A DNA stretch of 64,000 nucleotides from NCBI GenBank assembly GCA_036563645.1, contig DATCMA010000014.1:28451-92450 (forward strand), written 5' to 3'. Each line of letters starts with the position of its first letter. Positions within the stretch are counted from its first letter, which is position 1. A program made the translations under genes and the position numbers. Shown here one piece after another: positions 46,833-53,293 of the stretch. The notes beneath the pieces were generated by a model. It searched no databases and was not told the origin of the DNA. It worked only from the letters and a program-made list of their open reading frames with translations. The DNA comes from DATCMA01 sp036563645 (GTDB lineage Bacteria; Actinomycetota; Actinomycetes; Mycobacteriales; Micromonosporaceae).

Positions 46833-48118
46833 CCACAAGCCAGGCCACGATGGAGGCTGGTCCGGCCAGCCACCGGGGCGCCCAGCCGGACAAGGACCTT
46901 GCACTCGCCGCGCAGCGCGCGCTGATGTCCCGAGCGGCGCGAGCCAATCCCTATCCGTACTACGCCGTGTTGCGCGAGCACGGTCCCGTCAAGGACCCGG
47001 ACACCGGCGTCGCCATGATCGCTACGTTCGACGCGTGTGACCGGATCCTGCGGGATCCGGTATTCCGGGTGGAGGACAGGCTGTGGATTTCGCAGTTCTT
47101 TCCTGATCGATTGGAGCGGCCATCCACGCAAATCATCGTGGACTCCATGATCGCGACGAACCCACCCCGTCACGAGCGCATGCGGCGCCTGGTCAGCTGG
47201 GCGTTCACACCGCGACGGGTAGCGGCGATGCACGAGTCCGTGCGGCGCCGCATCGCCGAGCTCGTGGATCGGATCGCCGAACTCGGCAGCGGTGGGCAAC
47301 CGGTGGACTTCGTCGCTGAGTTTGCCTACCGCGTACCAGTCAATGTGGTCGGTGACATCCTCGGCATTCCTGAGGTCGATCGCCCGTGGTTCGCGCCGCT
47401 GGCCTACGACCTCGACGCTACGTTGGAACTGCATCAGTCGCCGCACGAGCTCGAGCGCGCCGATCGCGCGGCGCGGGAGCTATTGCAGTACATCGCTGAG
47501 TTGGTCGCGTCGCGGCGTCGCGAGCCCGGCGACGACCTTGTCAGCGGGCTCATCGAGGCGACGAAGGGCATCGGGCCGGATGGCGACCGGTTGACCGAGG
47601 ACGAGTTGCTGGCCAACATCGCACTGGTCCTGGTCAACGGCTTCGCCACCACCAACGACTTGCTCACCAACGGCCTCGCGGCCCTGCTGGAGCGGCCGGA
47701 TCACCTGCAACGACTGCGTGCCAATCCCGACCTCGCCCCCGCGTACGTCGAGGAGATGCTGCGGTTCGACGCGCCCGTCCAGCTCACCCTGCGCTGGGCG
47801 GGGGAAGAGACGGAGATCTGTGGGATTCGGCTCAACCGGTACGACCCAGTGATCGTGTTGATCGGGTCAGCGAACCGCGACGCCGCCCGATTTATCAATC
47901 CCGACGAATTCGATCCCGACCGTCCGAACAACGGGTCGTTGAGCTTCGGCGCCGGCCCTCACTTCTGCTTCGGCGCGCCACTCGCCCGGATGGAGGCCAG
48001 GCTGGCGTTCCCCATGCTGCTCACGCGCTGCCCAAAGATCGCTCCGGCGGAACGACCGCGTCGGCGCAACCGGCTGACGTTGCGAGGCTTCGAGTCGTAC
48101 CCCATCACCGTCGGATAG
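46829..48118 (+). CDS. Cytochrome P450
   Basis: A 429-residue bacterial P450 with the haem loop FGAGPHFCFGAPLARME (axial Cys380), an I-helix NIALVLVNGFATTNDLL near residue 265, where a Phe-Ala-Thr-Thr sequence replaces the common A-G-x-D-T, and an E-x-x-R in VEEMLRF near 310. It overlaps the ThDP enzyme gene. It could hydroxylate the acyl chain or the peptide. No ferredoxin lies nearby. Confidence 0.92.
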   Translation: MTTSQATMEAGPASHRGAQPDKDLALAAQRALMSRAARANPYPYYAVLREHGPVKDPDTGVAMIATFDACDRILRDPVFRVEDRLWISQFFPDRLERPSTQIIVDSMIATNPPRHERMRRLVSWAFTPRRVAAMHESVRRRIAELVDRIAELGSGGQPVDFVAEFAYRVPVNVVGDILGIPEVDRPWFAPLAYDLDATLELHQSPHELERADRAARELLQYIAELVASRRREPGDDLVSGLIEATKGIGPDGDRLTEDELLANIALVLVNGFATTNDLLTNGLAALLERPDHLQRLRANPDLAPAYVEEMLRFDAPVQLTLRWAGEETEICGIRLNRYDPVIVLIGSANRDAARFINPDEFDPDRPNNGSLSFGAGPHFCFGAPLARMEARLAFPMLLTRCPKIAPAERPRRRNRLTLRGFESYPITVG

Positions 48119-48130
48119 CGGTTTACGGGC

Positions 48131-49090
48131 ATGGATCGTCGATTCCAGCGGGAAACACAGGTGAGCGACGCGGTCTTCTTCCCCGGATTAGTGCCGACGG
48201 GCTTTGGCCCCGTCGCGCGGTTTGTCACCGAGTCGGAGTACGCACGGCGCCGTTTCGCCGAGGCGGACGAGGTCCTCGGGTACTCACTCGCCGACGCCTA
48301 CCGTGACGCCTCCATTCACGATTGGGAGGTGTTTCAGTCCGCCTTCCTAGCCTTGACGCTGGCGCTGGCGGATTGGGCCGAATGCCACGAGGGCATGTCT
48401 CCGGCGGTGTGTGGTGGACAGAGCTTTGGCGGAATCGTTAGCGCCGTCTACTGTGGCTCTCTGTCGTATGCCGACGCCCTGCGCCTCGTCAGGGCCAGCT
48501 CGCAGGTCGAGCAAGACTACTTCGAGTCGCTAGCCGAGCCGGTGGGGTGCTACTTTTTCACGAACATTCCCCGTGAGAAGGTCATCCGCCTCGTAGACGA
48601 GTTCCGCGATGCCGGTGAGTGGATAGAGATTTCGGTGGAGATGGACTCTGACATCTTCGCCGTCTCCGCCCAGATGCGCACGATTGAAAAGTTCAAGGCG
48701 CGGACTCGGGAGCTGGGCGGATTCTCGTTCTACACGATGAACCGGGCGGAGCACTGCGCGGGAGTCGCCGATCTGCGGGAGCGGCTTTACCGGGAGGTCT
48801 ACTCTCGGTTCACGTGGCGGTCGCCGCGGGTGCCGATCCTATCCGATGTGGATGGCCGTTTGATTGATGATCCCGAGTCCATCATGCAGGATTTGCTCGA
48901 CGGATGGGTGTATCCCGTGAGGTGGAGCACCATGATCGAGGGCCTGCGGCGCGCGGGCACGACGCGGGTCTACGTCATCGGTCCGCGGACGATCTTTAGC
49001 CGGGCCACGCGTGACGTGTTCCCGACTCTTGCGATCACGCCGAAACACGCGCTCGCCGCGGGCGTGGGCAGCGCGACCGGCGCCGACTAA
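48131..49090 (+). CDS. ACP S-malonyltransferase-like acyltransferase
   Basis: A 319-residue FabD-fold acyltransferase. The nucleophile elbow is GQSFGG with Ser98, the catalytic His is in MNRAEHCAG near residue 205, and FFPGL starts the fold near 16. It would load malonyl units onto the ACP, supplying the extender units for both ketosynthases. Residues SVEMDSDIFAVSAQ near 174 replace the typical acyl-selecting loop, so substrate may differ from plain malonyl. ATG 48131; a GTG ten codons later is an alternative. Confidence 0.85.
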   Translation: MDRRFQRETQVSDAVFFPGLVPTGFGPVARFVTESEYARRRFAEADEVLGYSLADAYRDASIHDWEVFQSAFLALTLALADWAECHEGMSPAVCGGQSFGGIVSAVYCGSLSYADALRLVRASSQVEQDYFESLAEPVGCYFFTNIPREKVIRLVDEFRDAGEWIEISVEMDSDIFAVSAQMRTIEKFKARTRELGGFSFYTMNRAEHCAGVADLRERLYREVYSRFTWRSPRVPILSDVDGRLIDDPESIMQDLLDGWVYPVRWSTMIEGLRRAGTTRVYVIGPRTIFSRATRDVFPTLAITPKHALAAGVGSATGAD

Positions 49091-49139
49091 CGCGCGGGAC
49101 GGTCGCGGCACCAGATCGACGGAGTACGCGAGGGCGAGG

Positions 49140-49880
49140 ATGACGTTTTGGATCCTGCTCGGATTGAACGAGGCGCTCGGTTGGGCGCTCGTGGTGGCCT
49201 TTGCGAGCGCTCGTTACTGGTACCGCAAGCGGCGTCTGAGCTGGTGGTTGCTGGCCGCCATCGTCGTCAACGAGCTATGGCTGGTGCCGATCGCGCTGCA
49301 TCAGATCGTCGGGAATAGCCAGGCCGGCCTGATCCAGTTCCTCGTCGTCATCGAACCCCTCATCTTGATCTTCGCGGCCGGACTGTGGTTTCGGCACCTG
49401 GACGGGGTGGCCCAGCGCTTGGTCGATCGGGTCCGCGACATCGCTGTCAACCGTCAGGTGGGATTCCTCAAAGCCCTGTTCCTCGCAGGGGTCGAGCTCC
49501 CGCGCCGGATGGCCGAGGCCGCCAAGGAAGAGGAGAAGGCAAGGGCCGAGGGGCGACTGGTGCCCGACCTCGAGCACGCGCGCCGGGAGCGACAGGGGTG
49601 GTACGCGCACCTCGTGCTCTATCTGGTTGTGCAGGGCGTGGTGCAGTTCCTCCTACGGTTCACCCCAGTGGATGCGGTTGACCTGCGCGTGTTTGGTGAC
49701 GATCCCGAACAGGCTCAAGAGCGTCTCGGGTGGATTCTGCGCGGATGGACGTCAATTCTCATTATTGACTTCTTCTGGTCGTTCTCCTACACCTGGTGGG
49801 CCCCGAAGCTCAAGCCAGCTGATTCACCGCTCGCTCAATCCACATCTGAGGCGAAGTCGGTGGAACAGGGTGGCAACTAA
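49140..49880 (+). CDS. Membrane protein of unknown function
   Basis: A 246-residue integral membrane protein. It has three N-terminal hydrophobic segments (residues about 2-22, 34-52, 62-82), a charged middle with the Lys/Glu-rich stretch AAKEEEKARAEGRL, then two more (about 160-178 and 200-222) ending near RGWTSILIIDFFWSFSYTWW. I do not recognise the family. It sits between the malonyltransferase and the precursor genes, so immunity or support of export is possible. Start 49140 follows GCGAGGA. Confidence 0.7.
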   Translation: MTFWILLGLNEALGWALVVAFASARYWYRKRRLSWWLLAAIVVNELWLVPIALHQIVGNSQAGLIQFLVVIEPLILIFAAGLWFRHLDGVAQRLVDRVRDIAVNRQVGFLKALFLAGVELPRRMAEAAKEEEKARAEGRLVPDLEHARRERQGWYAHLVLYLVVQGVVQFLLRFTPVDAVDLRVFGDDPEQAQERLGWILRGWTSILIIDFFWSFSYTWWAPKLKPADSPLAQSTSEAKSVEQGGN

Positions 49881-50258
49881 GAGCCGCTAACCACCAATCC
49901 TGCGATTATTGGTAGCCCAGCTGCGGCGTCCGCGGGTCGGCATTCGTCGTCCTCGCATCGTTCGTCCGACATGGCGCGAGTGCGGCGTATCCGGCGGTCG
50001 TCGGGACTCGCGTGGTCAGTCAGATGTGATCGTTCTCGGCAAAGCCTCCTGCCCGGATGACATCAGAGCGCGCCCGAGGAATTGACTCAGCTTGACATCG
50101 AGTAATGTCTCTTGACAGATGAGTTGTTGCGGTGAAGACTTCAATCAAGCTCACCTATGCATGGGACAGCCGGTGTTCCTGCGCAGGGAGCGTCCCTGAT
50201 CGTCAGTCATCGTTGCGCAGCTGCTGCGCGGTGACGAGCGCGGGAGAGGGGGTGACAC
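49881..50258 (+). promoter_or_regulatory. Promoter and leader region of precursor gene 1
   Basis: No gene fits here. TTGAC boxes lie at 50082-50086, 50092-50096 and 50112-50116, with the conserved block CGAGTAAT at 50099-50106 between the second and third. TTGACA at 50112-50117 and AAGACT at 50135-50140 are 17 bases apart and form a plausible promoter, giving a leader of about 110 bases. GAGAGGGGGTGA before the start serves as ribosome site. The same elements recur upstream of precursor gene 3. Confidence 0.6.
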
Positions 50259-50348
50259 ATGGCGTTCGTTCTCGAGCTGCAGGGTCTCGAGGTGGCGTCA
50301 GAGGAGCGTGCTCTCGTCTTCAGCACGGTCAGCAACCACTGTCTGTAG
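50259..50348 (+). CDS. Lanthipeptide precursor peptide 1
   Basis: A 29-residue peptide with leader MAFVLELQGLEVASEER and a C-terminal core ending STVSNHCL. The LELQxLEV wording closely resembles the labyrinthopeptin LabA leader (ILELQ-x-LEV), which class III synthetases bind. Ser22-x-x-Ser25-x-x-Cys28 is a labionin-forming motif. Unlike the other two precursors, a Leu follows the Cys, so C-terminal oxidative decarboxylation of the Cys would not be possible without trimming. ATG is preceded by GAGAGGGGG. Too short for ordinary gene callers. Confidence 0.9.
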   Translation: MAFVLELQGLEVASEERALVFSTVSNHCL

Positions 50349-50468
50349 GTCATCGCCCATCACTGACGCCCATCACTGAGGGACGACAGGCTTCTCTCGT
50401 TGGTCGTCGTTAACCGACTTACGGGAGATGACGCAGGAGAGCGTGCCAGTGAAAGGAGGTGACTGGGG

Positions 50469-50555
50469 ATGGCCTTCGTTCTCGAGCTGCAGGCGCTGGA
50501 GGTGCCCGCCGCGGAGTCCGCGCTTTTGCTCAGCACGGTGAGCAACCACTGCTGA
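50469..50555 (+). CDS. Lanthipeptide precursor peptide 2
   Basis: A 28-residue peptide. The leader MAFVLELQALEVPAAES is nearly identical to that of precursor 1, and the last seven residues, STVSNHC, are the same core without the extra Leu, so the chain ends on Cys28. Ser22, Ser25 and Cys28 form the S-x-x-S-x-x-C motif. AAAGGAGGTGAC gives a strong ribosome site eight bases before the ATG. It is followed 13 bases later by a perfect terminator hairpin, so genes 1 and 2 may share a transcript that ends here. Confidence 0.92.
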   Translation: MAFVLELQALEVPAAESALLLSTVSNHC

Positions 50556-50568
50556 GACTGATCCATGT

Positions 50569-50614
50569 CGCGGATGAGCGCGACGATGTCGTGGCTCATC
50601 CGCGATTTCTTTTT
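50569..50614 (+). terminator. Rho-independent terminator after precursor gene 2
   Basis: A perfect 11-bp stem (50569-50579 with 50594-50604), extended inside by CGAC/GTCG (50581-50584 with 50588-50591), then ATTTCTTTTT. It would end the precursor transcript, raising peptide levels over the enzymes downstream and isolating precursor gene 3. Confidence 0.9.
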
Positions 50615-50696
50615 GGCGGACCTATCTCCGCGCGAGTGTGCCTAGCTGGCTTCCCGGGCATCCAGCCGCGAGCGATAGGGGATGAGTTTGCTGATT

Positions 50697-50746
50697 TTGA
50701 CTACCGAGTAATAAGGCTTGACACCCTGTTGCTCTCATGACAGACT
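50697..50746 (+). promoter_or_regulatory. Promoter with TTGAC boxes before precursor gene 3
   Basis: TTGAC at 50697-50701 and 50718-50722 flank the same CGAGTAAT block seen before precursor gene 1. TTGACA (50718-50723) and CAGACT (50741-50746) are separated by 17 bases. The transcribed leader (about 120 bases) also shares ATGCATGG and CGCAGCTG with that of precursor gene 1, so promoter, leader and gene were duplicated as a block. Confidence 0.6.
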
Positions 50747-50874
50747 CTACTCAATCTTGTATATGCATGGACTGCTGCGGTCGGTCCGTTGACGAAATAT
50801 GTCGGTCGCCATCGCGCAGCTGATGAGAGCTGACAAGGCGCTGGAGAACCTGCCAAGGGGAAGGGGGTAACACG

Positions 50875-50958
50875 ATGGCGTTCGTTCTCAACATGCAGTC
50901 GCTGGAAGTGGCAACCTCCGAGACCGCTACCTTCAGCTACCTCAGCATCCTCTGCTGA
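50875..50958 (+). CDS. Lanthipeptide precursor peptide 3
   Basis: A 27-residue peptide with leader MAFVLNMQSLEVATSET and core ending SYLSILC, so Ser21, Ser24 and the terminal Cys27 keep the S-x-x-S-x-x-C motif while the residues between them are hydrophobic and differ from precursors 1 and 2. It therefore encodes a second, distinct product. AAGGGGAAGGGGG lies ahead of the ATG. It has its own promoter and lies 334 bases before the ketosynthase gene. Confidence 0.92.
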   Translation: MAFVLNMQSLEVATSETATFSYLSILC

Positions 50959-51160
50959 TGAGGCGATGGTGTAGGGATGGGCTGCGGGGCCACCGTGGCC
51001 TATCCCGTTGGTCTCAACCGTCGCCTATCCGCGGGAGCGCACCGCCCGGCTGCGGGAGGGCACGACGAGGTCGGTGCGATTTCTGCTTCAGAGTCGCGGA
51101 TTTGGGCATGCGGCGAGGCGATTCACTATCGCCCGCGATCGCAGGCTCACCACGGTGAGG

Positions 51161-51224
51161 GTTTCCCTTATCTGCTCGTGTCCCATGGGATTGGGGCTAA
51201 GGGAAACGACCTCGCATCGAGGTC
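51161..51224 (+). promoter_or_regulatory. Structured RNA region between precursor 3 and the ketosynthase gene
   Basis: A perfect 10-bp stem (51161-51170 with 51198-51207) encloses the palindrome TCCCATGGGA (51181-51190). A second hairpin follows directly, GACCTCG/CGAGGTC (51208-51214 with 51218-51224). No T run follows, so it may act as an mRNA processing or stability element or a partial attenuator that lowers enzyme relative to precursor. The rest of 50959-51292 holds no convincing gene. Confidence 0.6.
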
Positions 51225-51292
51225 GATAACGGGTTTGCCGGTGCTGGACGGAGGACCAGTCCGGAGTCGCCGCACCAATAAAGGGGGCTGCT

Positions 51293-52552
51293 ATGGCGCG
51301 CACCGAAATCGTGCGCCGGCGGCGGGTTGTTGTCACGGGCTGCGGAGTGATATCGCCAGTCGGACACGACACCGCCACATTCTGGGCCTCGCTGGTCGAC
51401 GGGCGCAGCGGAATTGGGCGGATCACTCGCTTTGACCCCAGTGATCTGCCGGTGACGATCGCCGGTGAAGTGCGTGATTTCGACCCCGAAGCGTATATGC
51501 CGCGGACGGTCAGTCGCCGCATCGACCGATTCGCACAGTATGCGCTCGCCGCAGCGGTCGAGGCGGTGGAGTCAGCCAAGCTTGATATCACCGATGAGAT
51601 GGCCCCTCGCGTAGGGGTGATCATCGGGTCCGGATACGGCCCGGGCAGCTTGATTCAGGCGGCCGCGCGCACGCTCGCCGAGCGCGGACCACGGAGAGTG
51701 GGCGCCTACCTCGCCGCCGCGGGCGCCGCTGACAGCGCCGCCGGCGAGATTGCCTTCCGGTTCGGCGCCTGTGGCCCGTCCGGTGCGGTGTCGACCGCTT
51801 GCGCCTCCGGCGCCACGGCTATTGGCGACGCGATGCGAATGATCGAGTTTGGTCACGCGGACGTGGTCATCGCCGGGGGCGCGGACGATCCGTTGACTCC
51901 GTTGGACATTGCGGCAGCCGCCATCGCCGGCGCACTGGCTCGGCGTAACGATGAGCCGGAACGGGCCAGCCGTCCCTTCGACCGGGGCCGCACCGGTTTC
52001 GTTCTCGCCGCCGGGGCCGGTGTCGTCGTCCTCGAGGAAGCCGAACACGCCCAGCGTCGGGGTGCGCCGATCCTCGGTGAGATCCTCGGGTACGGCGCGA
52101 GCACCGACGTGCATCACCTCACCGCCCCCCACCCTGAGGGGAAGGCGGCGCAGCGCGCCATGCGCGCCGCGCTCGCCGACGCGGGCATCGCCCCGGACGA
52201 AATCGACTACATCAACGCGCACGCAACCGGTACTCGGCGCGGTGACAGCATCGAGTGCGCGGCGATCCGTGCAGTCTTCGGCGCGCACGCCACCCGTATT
52301 CCGATCAGCTCCACCAAGTCGGTCACCGGACACATGATCGGTGCGGCGGGCGCGGTGGAGTTGATCGCTACCTTGCAGGCGATTCGTACCTGTGTCGTGC
52401 CGCCCACCATCAACTGCGACGATCCCGAGGACCCCGAGCTCGACCACGTCCCGCACCGAGCGCGGCAGTGGCCGGTGCGCACCGCCATGAGTAACTCCTT
52501 CGGTTTCAGCGGTCACAACGCCGTGCTCGTGGTACGGCGCTGGGAGCCGTGA
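51293..52552 (+). CDS. FabF-like beta-ketoacyl-ACP synthase
   Basis: A 419-residue KAS II-type ketosynthase. It begins RRRVVVTGCGVISPVG, has the nucleophile Cys170 in STACASGA, and catalytic His residues in INAHATGTRRGD (near 303) and KSVTGHMIGAAG (near 345). It is full length and all three catalytic residues are present. With the ACP, malonyltransferase and FabI-like reductase it would extend the acyl chain; ketoreductase and dehydratase must come from the host FAS or lie elsewhere. ATG follows AAAGGGGGC. It leads the operon with GNAT, LanKC and ligase. Confidence 0.94.
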   Translation: MARTEIVRRRRVVVTGCGVISPVGHDTATFWASLVDGRSGIGRITRFDPSDLPVTIAGEVRDFDPEAYMPRTVSRRIDRFAQYALAAAVEAVESAKLDITDEMAPRVGVIIGSGYGPGSLIQAAARTLAERGPRRVGAYLAAAGAADSAAGEIAFRFGACGPSGAVSTACASGATAIGDAMRMIEFGHADVVIAGGADDPLTPLDIAAAAIAGALARRNDEPERASRPFDRGRTGFVLAAGAGVVVLEEAEHAQRRGAPILGEILGYGASTDVHHLTAPHPEGKAAQRAMRAALADAGIAPDEIDYINAHATGTRRGDSIECAAIRAVFGAHATRIPISSTKSVTGHMIGAAGAVELIATLQAIRTCVVPPTINCDDPEDPELDHVPHRARQWPVRTAMSNSFGFSGHNAVLVVRRWEP

Positions 52553-53292
52553 GTGGGACGCGAATCGAGAAAGAGACGGAGATGAAGGGCAGGCTGGTAT
52601 CGCTACGTGCTCCGTCCGATGAGGACTTTTCCTTGATCGAGCGATGGCTGCGGCCACTGACGCCCGCCGCGATCCTCGCCGGAGATAACGAGATGTTCAG
52701 CGCTGACGAGCTCCGTGAACTCAACAAGCGTGGCGAGGTCAACCACCTGATGATCGACACCAATGACGGTCGGACGATCGGGACGGTGAGCTGGCGCCGA
52801 ATGAATTGCCCCGGAAATTTCACCATTGGGGCTGGAGTCGGGGACCCTGAGCTGTGGAATAAGGGATACGGGGCGGAAGCGGTCGGCCTGCTTATCGAAT
52901 ACCTCTTTCATTTCCGCAACGCGCATCGAGTCCATGCGATGACCGCCCTGTACAACCGGTACTCGATTCAGACAATCATCCACGGCGACTTCGTCCTCGA
53001 AGGCATTCTCCGTGACTACTTCTTCCTCGACGGCGCGTACCACGACGCCGCGGTCTGGTCGATGCTCCGGGACGAGTTCTACCGGCTTGACGCCGAGTTG
53101 AAGGCGCGCAACAAGGAGTGGGGCGCGCAAGACCTTGTGCCGGAGTCGGACAAGGAAGCGGCCCGAAACGCGGTCGCCACTTACCTCGCCAAAGGGCGAC
53201 CCACCTCATTCGGCAAATATCTTGACGAATCCGATGCGTCTTCGAACCGGCCTCATCGCGCTCGGGCTGACGTGCCCGTAGGGGGCGAGTGA
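52549..53292 (+). CDS. GNAT-family acyltransferase, candidate chain-to-peptide coupling enzyme
   Basis: A 247-residue GNAT-fold enzyme. The acyl donor loop reads IGAGVGDPELWNKGYGAEA near residue 92-110, followed by the expected helix LLIEYLFHF and the RVHAMTALYNRYSIQTI strand-turn. In goadvionin biosynthesis a GNAT enzyme (GdvG) joins the ACP-bound polyketide to the lanthipeptide N terminus; by that precedent I infer the same here. It lies between ketosynthase and LanKC genes, overlapping the first and ending two bases before the second. GTG 52549 is coupled to the previous stop; ATG 52582 is an alternative that fits the usual family start. Confidence 0.85.
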   Translation: MSGTRIEKETEMKGRLVSLRAPSDEDFSLIERWLRPLTPAAILAGDNEMFSADELRELNKRGEVNHLMIDTNDGRTIGTVSWRRMNCPGNFTIGAGVGDPELWNKGYGAEAVGLLIEYLFHFRNAHRVHAMTALYNRYSIQTIIHGDFVLEGILRDYFFLDGAYHDAAVWSMLRDEFYRLDAELKARNKEWGAQDLVPESDKEAARNAVATYLAKGRPTSFGKYLDESDASSNRPHRARADVPVGGE

Positions 53293-53293
53293 C

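Noticed and set aside
50132..50413. A 93-codon frame over precursor 1
   Set aside because: Out of frame with the conserved precursor; composition is that of a shadow frame.
50977..51435. A 152-codon frame after precursor 3
   Set aside because: It overlaps the start of the ketosynthase gene in another frame, has no family resemblance and spans the stem-loops; treated as non-coding.
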